Positions 11,701 through 23,624 of a stretch of DNA of 64,000 bases are shown in pieces. Within the stretch, counting starts at the first letter, position 1. Every line of letters starts with the position of its first letter. The notes beneath the pieces were generated by a model, which did no database searches, had not been told where the DNA came from, and worked only from the letters and a program-made list of their open reading frames with translations. Source of the DNA: Burhinus oedicnemus (Eukaryota; Chordata; Aves; Charadriiformes; Burhinidae); contig VFFE01007667.1 of the NCBI GenBank assembly GCA_008921705.1, positions 953,820-1,017,819 on the forward strand. The letters run 5' to 3'. Both the position numbers and the translations under genes were made by a program.

Positions 11701-14700
11701 CACATCCACCAGAGCAGAGGTGCACACACAAGGGAGACCCCCTCCAGCTCAAAGGACTGCAAAAGGGAAGAGGAAGGAGTGACCAAGCAGAGCAGCTGAA
11801 GCAGCACTGACAACACAGCCCTGGCAGAGAGAGGGAGTTTTGGGGGCTGAGGGAGGCTGGAAACAGTAAGCCAAGAAGCTATCAGCCCTTCTTTGGCTCT
11901 TTGTAGGCCCAGAAAATCAGATTTTGATGAACAAGCACCTATTTCTCCTTTTAGGAGAAGGGGGCTGGCCATGCAGGCAGAGGAGGACGTGCATCACCCT
12001 ACCTGCCACTGCCATACCCACTGCTGCTGCGATCACCTTCACCTCCCTTGGTGCAGGTACCATCCGGCTTCAGGAACCTGCCCATAATTTCCAGTCAAAC
12101 ACTACCAGGAGACCCGCACAGAAGCGCTCTGGACTGTATAAATCCTGGAGCCCTTTTTCTATCCCTCCCTCTTCACAGTCATTTGTGATGCTCCAGTCAA
12201 CCTCACAGCTCAGCGTGGGGCACATCCCCCTCAGCTGGTTTAATACTTTATCTCATTTCTTCACTGATTTAACACCAGCACGTATCTTTGAAACAACTCA
12301 AGTGGCCAAAAAAAAGCTGAGGGCTGCTGCAACTCTTTCTTCTGCTCCTGATGCTCATCTCAGCTCGTCAATTGGCTGCAATAATATTTTCGTTATAAAA
12401 ACTGAAAATATAGCTTTGCCATTGATCTCAGTACTATTTTGCTGAGCAACAAACCTACTGCCTGTCACTGAGCAAAAAGGAAAAAGCAATTACAGGAGAT
12501 GCCTGAATGAATCTCCCAATCCTTCAATATTTCTGATGAAGATGAATTTTGCTGGTAAAAGCAAAGTTCCAGGCCTGAGAAAAAGGAGCCCAAGGCCATT
12601 AATATAGAAATCGGACCACCAAACTCATGCAAGGGAAGGTGTATTCAGGAGTGGGGAAGGATGGGAGGTGGAGAGGCTGGAAGAGAAGCTCCATAGGTCT
12701 GTAGAAGAAAATCAAAAGAAAGGCAAGGAAGAGAGGAGAAAACTGTGTTCAAGGGAAGCATTCAGTAAGGCGCTTCTCTGGGAATCAGCCCCTCATCAGG
12801 CATCTGAAAAGGTACTAAGTTAATAAAGAGCAGCTGTCAGAATTTGAAAATCAGCCCTTCTTTGGGTCAGTAACTGGCATGCAAAGGCTAAGTCTTCCAT
12901 TAAAGGCTCTAGGGCCACGTAACTGCCAGCCCAGCCGCAGCGTGGGACCGTGCTGGAGCCTGGACTCAGAGGTGTTCCTGCCCTTCTGGAAAGACAGCAA
13001 ATAAAGCCAAGCTGTGCGATCTTGGTTCATCCCTAACTTCATGCAGCTCACAGCAGCCAGCATAGGAGATGACTTCAGATCTCACTCCTCTGGCATGTCA
13101 GACCATCACTCTCATGGTGTGATTCCCCTGGTCTCGTTCTTCGCTGGATATTTTTTGCTGTTTTTCCAGGGAATTTTGGCAATTAATACCAAGTGAAAAC
13201 CTGTCCTGTGGCACACAGTCCTTGTCCATCGTATCTTCTTGCAACGCGCCAGAGAGTAACAGGGTTAAACTGTAACGAGAAAGAGATATGAGCTGGGCAT
13301 TAGAAAATGTCCTGGTGGTAAGAACAGGGACGTGCTGGTACTGATTGTTCGGGCAGGGTGGGGCCTCCTTCGGGCAGGCTTTGAGACCAGGATTTACAAA
13401 CTTCCTTCAGGAATACATTGGTTTATTGAACCTGCCTGAAGAAGGGATAGCTGCGTTTCCAAATCCATTTTGTGTGATTCTCTGACCACTGAGGGTTGTT
13501 TCTGAGCACCTGGATCCAGGCAGACTACCCTGCCTCTTACCCTTGCTAGAGGAAGGGGTCAGGGGAGAGTCCCCTCACCCAGGTTTGCTCGAGTGCGAGT
13601 CTTTTTGCTTTCCCCTGTGAAGAAGCTCTTGCAGCTCCCTCCTCCATAGGCAGACTCCAAAAACAGACTGGAGACGGCAGGGATACGGTGGGGAAGGTGG
13701 AAATATTTTCTCATAAACACCCCACCACTGGCTCCTTCAGGAAAACCTTACCAGTAGGATCCACCTGGAAGTGTCTAGCAGCCGTGCTCTGGCTTGCCAG
13801 AAGAGCGGAATGGACAAGGGCAGTGTGGTTTGATGCTCTGCGGCCCTTTGCATTCAAATCCTGTGGCTGATTAGGAGGTGGATGGCTTCTTTCTCAAGCT
13901 CCCTTGACAAGCGCGAGCTAGCTCTTGAAGATGACCTACACTGGAGACAACACTGGGTCTCTCCCCTCAGTTATTTCTGTATAGCCACTAATGAACACTC
14001 ACCTCCTTGCCGAGTTCCTCCTGGTTCTGCTGCGTTGGCCTGCAGAGCTGGCTGGGTTTTCTCTGGCCTCTCAGCAGCGGGATGAGCACCTTTAAGAATT
14101 TTAGACAAACTAGGTTTTGAGAAGTCCAGTGCATGGTGCTTCCTGCAAATATGGTGCAGATACACAGTGATTTCACAGCACAAAAGTGCAAAAATTTTGC
14201 AAAAAGTAGCAGGAGACTGTAGCAAAACTTGGGAGAGTTTTGTTTGAAACTGGACTGAAGGCTGTGAGTCCATGCTTGTTACTGAGAAGCAACTAAGATG
14301 GTTTCTCAAGTCTAATTGTACCAAGGAAAAGAGGATCCATTTGCTCTTCTCTATTTTCCTCCCTGGCAAAGCTGTTTTGGTGACCTGAACACCACTCCGC
14401 TCCCTGCCTTGCAAGGTTGACACTGGGCACAGGCTTGGATGGACACGGATGCCTGCAGCCTCCACCTCCAATCTGGATCCGTTCCACCCGCTCCAGCAAA
14501 CAGCTCTTTCCCTGCCATTCCCGATGGCAGTAGGACCATCAGGTCACCCCTGTCCCTGCAGCAGCAGCTGGACTGCACCTGGGCCGGGTGGCGGCACTGT
14601 GCCGGGATCCCCTCCTTTCCCTGCCCCTCCACAAGCCAGCACTGGAGGTTTCGCCAGAATTGCAAAAATCCATGAGAAATCTCCGGTTTTGCACCTGACT

Positions 14701-17700
14701 GTACTTTATTTTGCAGGTGCAGGGATCCAGGTTTACATTGTGGCACTGGGGAACAGCTACATTTGTGACTCAGTTAATGAATTTATTTTTTCCATCTGTT
14801 GTAATATTAAGGTCAAATCCATTATATAAACTTTTTTCTTCCTAAACACAGACTAGAACATTTGAGGGGCGGGTGGGGGTATCAAATTAAATGTTTCCAT
14901 GGGAATTAAACTTTTTATCTTTTTTTTTAAATCAAAAGATATCTAAATTTAACATTGAAGCCTCATTTTGAAAGGTAACATTGAAACATTTGATACTGAA
15001 AAATGCTTAAGGGTAGCACTTTGGCATCAAAAGAAAAAAAATCAATGCAGAATTTGACAGATTGTTTTGTTTGACCTGAATTTGAAATTTCAATGGATAA
15101 GCTCATAAAAGTCTTGCCCAGTTCTAATTAGCACTAAGTGTTACCATCAGTCAGGTGAAATAATTGCAGTCTTGAGCTTTGAACAAAATGCAAGGATGAA
15201 ATAACTGCTAATGCAAACAACTTTAAACAGTCTGACAGAAGTCGTCTTGCCAGGATGTTGCAGTTTCATTAATTCTCCACCAGTTTTCACATTCCCAGAG
15301 TAAAAGAGAAGGCTGCTACAACAGTCAAGGACAACATAATTTTCTAAAAGTCCTTTCAGACCTGTTAAAGAAGGAAGAAAGGGCACAAGTCCATGGGCTT
15401 TCTCTTGTGTTGGTTTTTTAACATCCTTACAAGAGCTGATGGAATTAGAAAACCACCAATGAACAATAAGAAACTTAAAGGAAAAGCCCGGTATTTTAAC
15501 GAATTGCTTGCATATGCACATGCAATCCCGTGTAGATCTTACAGAAGACAGTGCCAGTGGAAATATCACAGCTTACTGGGGTGAACTGGCTCTGCTGCAG
15601 ATTCAGGGTACCTGCCTAGGCAAGGTCTCTGCACTGTGGTTCCAAAAACGCTGTACCCATCGGTGCCTGCCTGGGTACCACGGGTGGTTTTGCCCAGGGA
15701 GGGATGGGAGCAGGATGCAGGCTGAAAGAGAGTCCCTAGCCACGGAGCCCCCGGGCTTGCCGAGGTCGCAAGGGTTGCGCTGCTCTCGCTTCCAGGTTGG
15801 TCATCAGCTGACAAGTAGTCACAACAGCTAGTGCGGGTGCTCTCCGTGCGAATGTAATCAGCCTTATGTTGCTTTCGTTTAAGTAAATGTAATTAAACCT
15901 CAACTAAATTAATCAAACCCAAGTAAGTCACACACCAGTTTGAAACAGGAGGGGGAACTGACTCCATTGAAGCAGACAGAAATTTCAGATGTCTTGAAGC
16001 ATGGCTTCATTCAGAGCACCTGTAAAGGTGGCCGTAGGGGCTAGTTAAATAATTCATATAAAGAAAGCAAACACAAGTGCTGGATGGAGCATCATGAGAA
16101 GGCAGTACCAAATCCCAAGAGAAATCCCATACTAGACAGGCAGGACAACCACAGGATGGTCCTGAAGGGCAGAAGGCAGATGTTTCTTTACCAAAATGAA
16201 GCTCTCCAACTTCCGTCCTCTCTCTAAACTAATTAATCTGGACGCAGATACACTATGGTAGATACATGGGGCTATTATTTCCCACAGTACTTTGCGCTGG
16301 CGCATCTGGTGCTTGGTCCTGGCTTACGTGAGATGAAGGTATTCAGATCAGACCTGTGTCAGCCCCAAAAGTCCCTCTGTGTTCCTCCCAAGCCATTGCC
16401 AAGCCCTCCTGCAGTTGCTCAAGACAAAGAGCAATAGGAGCCCTCCAAACTTTGCATCTGCTCGGCCTCCTCCTGCTGAGAGGATGATCTTAGATCAAAG
16501 ACTGATCCTTATTACCAGGACATCTGGGAAAAGACAGGCGAGGAACCAGTTGGGATTTCCTCCAGGGGAAAGGGCTGGGAACAGCTGGGAATGAAAGCGG
16601 TGAATCGCATGCAGCCCTGGAAACATTTAGGTTCATTCCTCAAATGCCAGAGAATGCATGAACCCCTCCCATTCACATTGCAGATTTTTGGGGAGATGTG
16701 TGCAGACATGAGGAATGTGTTCAGGTGAAATATGCCTGAATTTGTATCATTTTTACTCCCTGCAAACACGCCAGAGGCAGCTGTTTGGCCAGGCGTGTTC
16801 TTGTGCAGGGCAATGTGCCGCGTGAAGGAAAGCCCCAGTGCTCCTTGCCAACCATTCACAAGCCATTCAGTTTGATTTTATTGAAGTGTTTCCCTGAATG
16901 ACCTTTTGGGGAACTCAGCTTTAGATTTTATATTTATTTATAATATAAATTAAATAGGTAATATCATGTCATAAAGGAGGAGAATGACCTCAACTAACTG
17001 CCACCTGCTTATGTGACAGTAAATCCTTGTCCTGGGTGATTAAAACTTCCATATTGTTATCAGCAGTGGAAACTCTCTAGTCTTGACAGTCCTAGCACTA
17101 ACATTAGCTTTCCAGCATGACAGCGAGGTAGGCAGACACCTCTCACAAGCTCACCTTAGAAAGTCTTTTTAAAAAAAAAAAAAATCCACTATTTGCTCAG
17201 CTTTCCAGTTCCCTGGTAGAAGAAACCACTTTCTGCGTCTGCTTAGACAATCAAAACAGTCTGGCTCACAGTCATTTATCAACAGTAAAAATGTAAAAGG
17301 AAGCCAGAATATGAGTGCAAAGTCCAGCCTGTGGACACCAAACACCTGAAATGCTGATCTGAGACCCTGAGAAAATCTGCTTCACAACTTATTCTTGTTC
17401 GAGCTGACAAACCCAGATTCTGAGCTTAAAAGTGAAAGAATCGGCACTCACACTTGTTTTTGTGGGTGAGAAGAGAAAACAAAGCAGTTAACTGTACCGA
17501 CCATGCAGTGGCCTTAGGAGCTCGCACTCCAGCACCTGCTGCCATGTGAATAGTTTCCACGTCCGCACCCGTCCTCACCACAGAGCGAGAAACCACCGTG
17601 CAAAGATCCCCCGAGCCTGGCTGAGAGCCTCGCTGGGTTTCCTGCCGTCGCTTCATCCACCGCTGAGCGAGTGAGAAGGTGGTGGGACACTCCAGGACTG

Positions 17701-19949
17701 GGGCTATGAGAAGATAGCTCTGTTTGTCTACCAGCCTGGAGGGAGAAGTGGAGACAACCCCTGAAGAAATGTCTTCAGAAAGGAAGGTGAGATGCTGAAG
17801 GGTTGATTATAGAAACAGAGAGACAGTCCTGAAGACCTTCACTCCATCTACACAGCACCAGGGGAAACCGTGTAAGGAGACTCCAGTGGTATTTCTATTC
17901 TCATTTATCTAATGGGTTTTAGGGAAGCAGGGCTGGCTAAACTTTTTACTGTCAAGAGCTGAGGCTGGTTTTGCACCACCACGTACCCTTTGGAAAAAAG
18001 ACATCTGTGCAAAACAAGCGTGAAACGGTACCAAATCAGAGCTTTCCACTTCCACTGGTGGGAGTGTTTTGCATTCACTTTCTGCCAGTACTATTCATGG
18101 CAGATAGGCAAAACGCTAAAGTCAGGCTTAATTTTCATTTTGGGATCAATACGCTGTCTAGATCTCAGCTAGCCAGTTCCCAACAGAGATCTGCTCTTTG
18201 TGTGGTGCGGATGGCTGTGTGAATAAGCGTTTCTGCTCTCTGAATAAATGATTGAAACTAGGTAAGAAAGCTACAGTGAAATAGATGAGAGACTAGTTAC
18301 TTGTGCTAATATTTGTAAAGCGTTTCCAATCTGCAGGAGCACACAGCTGTACTGCAGGAATCCATGTGCCACGTCTCAGGAAACCGGTGTTTTCATTTCT
18401 GACAAGGCAGGTAGAGCTTGTGCAGTTTAAGATTATTGCATGTTCTTTCTAAGCATAGGAAGGGGACTGGCGTGGGACCCGAGAAGTTCACTTTGTGTTA
18501 TTCTGTGCGGAAAAGTGTATTTCAAAGGAAGGCATTAGCAAACTTTCCCTCCACCCTCCTGTTCTGCAGCTTGGGCATAGCAAAGTGTGAGCTATTCAGT
18601 GTTAACTGTTTGAAGGGGTTGTCTTTCCTTCAGAAGGAAATTGGAAGATATATTTCTATATATTCTAGAGAGACATAGCACCCAGTAAGTGGAAAAAAAG
18701 AGAGATGTCTTTCCTTGGAGATATATAGGTATATCCCAGTGAATAGAAACAATAAGAATAGGGAATCTTGTGAAAGCTGGACAATGCAGCCTAGGGCTTT
18801 GTAGTTTTATACTTCGCTTACACTGCAAATTGCATTTCCAAATGCCTGCTTCCACTCAATGGCTAAGATCTCCTCTGCGCATCTGAGATACTTGCATCTA
18901 TTGGGGTCCAATCTTGATGGCTTTCCATGTGCCAACTGGAGAGGAGGATCAGCTGTAGGATGGCAAATCCTTGACATGAAACATCGCCAGAAGCATCCTG
19001 ATACAGGCAGGGAAAGCTTTGTCAGGGGCTCCCACACCTGTTTTTTTGAAGTTACCAGCCTCCGTGTGCACAACTGCCTGCACAGAGCAGCCACGCCAGC
19101 AGCTTTGTTTTCAGTTGCCAGACTGCAGAGAGGTTACCACCAACTGTACTTCTTGGAGTGACTTTGAAGTTGTTTTTACAAAGAAAAGAAAAAACAAACC
19201 AGCTTCACTGGGAACAGGCACAGAGATGTGACGGTGTGGGAGGCCAAGCCAAACTCAGCAGAGCAGGCAGCACCAGCACTACGTAGCTCTCACCAGGACT
19301 GGGCTGGTCCCATCACTGTACGACCAAAGGTGACACCAGCAAACAACCTTGGTCTTGTTCTCTGGACTGGGAGAGGCTCTGGCCTCGGCATCTTTCTGCC
19401 CAGGGTCTGCAGAGATCAGCTAACAACAGGGCTTACAGAAGATGGGGAAGCAGAAATGGTTAAAATATGGGAAGAAAATGCAGGTAGGGCTGGTTGGCTG
19501 AAGCCAGCAACACCATCCTGGGGTTTACAGCTGAGGGGAAGCGTGAGAAGGGGAACAGTCAGAAAAAGTCTAGCCAAAGTTCAGAATAAAATGAAGCTGA
19601 CTATTGGGCTGGGAGCACAACCCCAGTTCACTTTCAGATCGCCACCACAGAGGTGGTACAGGAACATAAGTGGTGACTTTGAAGCTGTAGAGCAAGAAAG
19701 CAGCATCTCACCCTCAGGCAGGTCCACCAGCATGTGGAGAAGGGTGTTCCCAGGACAGTCTAGCACAGAGGATGGAAGAAGCTGTTACTCTTGCAGAGAC
19801 GTAGCTGAAGGAACAGGTCAGGGAAAGAAACCAAAAGAATTACAAGTTTGATTCTACTTCTGCTGGTATTGCTGTAAATTGCTGTAAATCAGGTCCATGG
19901 TGTAAGAGCAGCAGGAGACCAACAAGCTCTGAATCATGGTGGAGGTCTC

Positions 19950-19983
19950 AAAAAAAAAAAAAAAAGAAAAAAAAAAAGAAAAA
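19950..19983 (+). repeat. A-rich tract
   Basis: About 34 bases of nearly pure A are interrupted by single G residues. The sequence before it is not an obvious processed transcript or SINE, so I treat it as a simple repeat. It could be the tail of a decayed retrocopy. Confidence 0.85.
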
Positions 19984-21486
19984 TTCAAGAACTTAATAAA
20001 AAGTTTTGAGACTTATTAGAATGGGCTTTTTTCTTTGCATCCTGCTACATGGTACCACCTGGATCACCACAGCAAAAGAGGCAGTGGTTGGCAGGGATGC
20101 TCACTGAAGCAGCAAATGCCCAAGCTAGTCACTGCCAGATCTGATTGCAAACCACCAAAGTCAGCAGAAGACCAAAGCAGCCTTGTTGCTGCCTACAAAC
20201 AACATCCCAACTGACATTTCACTGACCACAGCCTCTGGGCATCTCAGCTCCAAAATTAAACCTTCCTTAGCGGATGTTTGCGAAGTGGGGCACGGCCACT
20301 CGGATTAAGAGAGTTCTGAGTCAAGTGAACGGTGAGTGCGTCTTGTAATGGAAAGGATATTTCTCTAATTGAGAGAGTTTCCTGGCTCTGACGTAACTGG
20401 GAGAATTATTTCTCAATGTGTCAGCTTTACTGTCAAGCCACAGCCGCGTGCTCAGTGTAAAGGCTCAAACTTGCCTTGCTTATGCCATAAGCATGACGGT
20501 TATTTATAGCTGGCATTTACACAGCTGCCACTCCCAGCGCACCTGAGGCCTTCCCCATTCGAGGGTGTTACTGCATCTTCCATCAGGGATGCAACCGAGG
20601 GATGGAGGGATACAGGGTCTCGGACTCAGCCCCTTGCCCAGACTCTGGCAAATTAGTTATTTCCATGCCAGCCACCTAAATCCCAAATGAGTGCCTTGGC
20701 CTTTCATCTCTATTTGCTGTGAGTAAAGGTAGACAGAGGTGATGGGAAATGATGAGGAGGCGCAAAGTTTGTATGTTTGTTTGTATGTTTACCTGAGCAG
20801 CAGAATCTTCTGGAGTTTGCAAAATGAGCCCGGAAATTGCTCAATTACAAAATTTCTATTGCTTTCTACTTCCAGTCAGGCTAAAAATAAAATAAAACCT
20901 TGTGCCAGGCTCATTTCTGCTGCAACCACACTCAGCAGAGTTAAATGGGGGCGAGCATGGGCCTTTACCATGCTGTTTTTCAGCAGCGCAACTTCCAGTC
21001 ACAGGCAGAACAGGGAAACGGAAACCAGTGGTGAGCCAGTCGGCCCCAGCATCGCTCCTCCATGCTCCTCACGGGCAGGTCTCCGCATCCCCAGAACTCG
21101 CCCCATCTCCTCCTGCTCAGTACCAACGCCAAGGTGTCCGCAAGCAGCTATTAGCAATGTGTGTTCGAAAGACCTGAGGCACGACTCAGTTCAATTCGAC
21201 TCCTATAAGGTCCCGGCATTGTGTTTGGGCAGGGGCTGGATGTAGCTTCAGGAGGTTTGAAGCGGTCTTGTTTTTGCAGGGCTCTGTCCTGCAGCCTTGT
21301 CCTTCCTTGTCTTCTACAAAATCGGCATATTATTTTGGTTTTGTTTGTTTAGAGATGATTCATTTCTCCTGGAAGTCCCACGCAGCATGTGCTGCAACAG
21401 GGAAGAAACTCTGTTATTTCACCCAGGATGAGAGGCAGCATTCATCAACCAGCCACACAAGTTAATTGTGCTTCTGCCCCCAGCAG

Positions 21487-21619
21487 GGTTACGACTGTAG
21501 GTGTGACAGAGCTAACGCTGTTCATGGCACTCCTGACCATCATGAACGTGGTGTTCAGTGTTAAGATCATGGGATACCAGCCAAGATACAGGGCTTCTGG
21601 CTGGATGCTCTTTTTCCAG
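21487..21619 (+). other. Exon-like hydrophobic segment, unrecognised
   Basis: A plus-strand segment of 133 nt lies between acceptor GCTTCTGCCCCCAGCAG and a donor-like GTATTT. Its open frame has a membrane-helix-like core (LTLFMALLTIMNVVFSV) followed by KIMGYQPRYRASGW. I do not recognise the peptide. The opposite strand is also open over part of it, which weakens the case. It may be a chance frame. Confidence 0.15.
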
Positions 21620-22511
21620 GTATTTCTCCATTCCAACACAATGAGCTCGCCCGCAGAGGTATTTTGTGCACCTGAGATACCCATCCCAGCAGCCTCCCTC
21701 ACCACAGCTCAGGGGAAAGGGCAAAGTCCGCAGCACGGGGCCATTTTCCTGCAGCAGGTCCCACAGACAGTGATAGGAAGGAGACTTTCAACTCTGGTAG
21801 CCCTAACTTCTCCTGGGAACAAAACACGAGCAGCACAAGGAAAGGCTGGCTGTCCCACGTGGCAGCTGTGTACGTTACAGAAGCCACAGAAGGGCCTTAA
21901 GTGTTTCCTAAGAGAGTTTCTGTTGTGCTGCAAGCTCGCTGTGTCACTGATGTAAGGGGAGAAGGGAACAGGTCCCAGCTTGGGGTTTTTAGAAACCGGT
22001 GAGTCAAGTATCTTTGAGGAATTGCTGGGGTATGGCCACGAGCCAGGATATGGCTCTTCATTCGGAACATTCTGTGAACTCCTTCCTACCTACCACCATG
22101 CTGCCTTTCTGTCCTTCAGGGATGTATCTGTACATCTAAGGGATGTCAGAGAGCTACACTCAAACACAAAACCTTACAGAGTTACTTCAAAACAGACCTT
22201 TCTAAGCCCTCATGCTCTTGCTGCATGCAGTAGAAGATGCTCCCATGGAGAAGTCACTCCACTCCAGCATCATTTGGCATTCACAGCACACCTCTGCAGC
22301 CACTGTCATGCTCACAGAAACATCCCTGAGCACTGCAAAAACAAAACCTCTACCAGCATCTTAGCACTCCAGCCTGTTTTGGCCTGTTTTGAACACAGTC
22401 TTCTCCACCCACCACCAGGTGAGGGATGGGTTCAGCCAGGTGGAGAGGGTTTTGGTCTCCCTTTCCCAGCTGTTCCATATCAGCACAGATCTGCTCAGGG
22501 CCAGCTCAGGC

Positions 22512-23085
22512 AATCATAGAATCACAGAATGGTTTAGGTTGGAAGGGACTTTAAAGACTATCTATCTAGTTCCAACCCCCCTGCTATGGGCAGGGACACC
22601 TCCCACTAGACCAGGATGCTCAAAGCCCCATCCAGCCTGGCCTTGAACACCTCCAGGGATGGGGCAGCCACAGCTTCCTTGGGCAACCTGGGCCAGTGTC
22701 TCACCACACTCAGAGTGAAAAATTTCTTCCTGAGATCTAATCTAAATCTCCCCTCTTCCAGTTTGAAGCCATTACCCCTTGTTCTATCACTACGTGCCCT
22801 TGTAAAAAGTCCCTCTCCGTCTCTCTTGTAGGCCCCTTCAGATACTGGAAAGCTGCTGTAAGGTCTCCCCAGAGCCTTCTCTTCTCCAGGCTGAACAACC
22901 CCAACTCTCTCAGCCTGTCATCATAGCAGAGAGGGTCCAGTCCTCTGATCATCTTCACGGCCTCCTCTGGATCCATGCCAACAGGTTCACATCCTTCTTG
23001 TGCTGAGGACTGCAAAGCTGGACGCAGGACTCCAGGTGGGGTCTCACCAGAGCGGAGTAGAGGGAGAGAATCACCTCCCTTCACC
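22512..23085 (-). mobile_element. CR1 LINE, 5'-truncated copy (about 0.57 kb)
   Basis: The tail direct repeats (AATCATAGAATCACAGAATG) open the plus strand. They are followed by the standard CR1 3' region through to the part encoding [20 protein letters not shown] and [11 protein letters not shown]. The copy shares the same subfamily sequence as those at 7.9, 28.0 and 41.4 kb. It is truncated at about 23085, where unrelated sequence starts. Confidence 0.95.
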
Positions 23086-23496
23086 TATGAACCTTGCTGT
23101 GTTCCTGGAGGCTGTGTGCTGAGCCTTTCCCGGGGCCAAGGGCAAAGGTCTAATGTCACCTGGTCCAGCAAAAGAAAACAGCTATTGACAGTTTCTAACC
23201 CAGTGGAAACTATTGCTGTAAACCTTAAATAACTGCAACCTAAATTTTATCCAGCATGCTGGAGGCACCTGCCTTCCTTCTGCTTTTAAAATAAGGTGAA
23301 ACCACCAATAGTCCAGTATTGGACCTCAGAGCTTCAGCCAAGAGGGTAAGAGGTTTAATGGTTTGTCTGGTCCAAAAGCCACAGTCAATCTCAGAAATCA
23401 GAGTAGTCCCACTAGACTGAGCACATCCTACTTTCTATTTTGGGTGTGGACTTTCTGCTCTTAGTTCAGCGCAAACAAGAGACAGATGCCTAAACA

Positions 23497-23624
23497 GGAT
23501 TGGACGTGGTGCTTAGGGACATGGTTTAGTGGTGGTTTTGGCAATGTTAGGTTAATAGTTGGACTCGATGATGTTAAAGGTCCCTTGCAACCTAGGCAAT
23601 TCCATGATTCTGTGACTCTATGAC
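23497..23624 (+). mobile_element. CR1 LINE 3' end, plus strand (short)
   Basis: Only the last 130 bases or so are kept: GGACGTGGTGCTTAGGGACA, then GTTGGACTCGATGATGTTAA and a degenerate tail (TTCCATGATTCTGTGACTC). It lies about 400 bases from the 22.5 kb copy but in the opposite orientation, so it is a separate insertion. Confidence 0.9.

Larger units (their letters stand above)
8711..22511. other. Large stretch without a recognisable gene
   Basis: All frames here look like chance ORFs. There is no recognisable domain, and no run of exons with matched splice phases. Local features are an A-rich tract at 19950-19983 and the hydrophobic exon-like segment at 21487-21619, listed separately. No tRNA, rRNA or known small RNA was recognised. 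Confidence 0.5.

Noticed and set aside
19228..19851. 207-codon plus-strand ORF
   Set aside because: Mixed composition without any recognisable motif, no splice context, and no family resemblance.
21389..21955. 188-codon plus-strand ORF taken as a single gene
   Set aside because: The start and tail look random. Only the short exon-like core at 21487-21619 is worth keeping as a weak lead.
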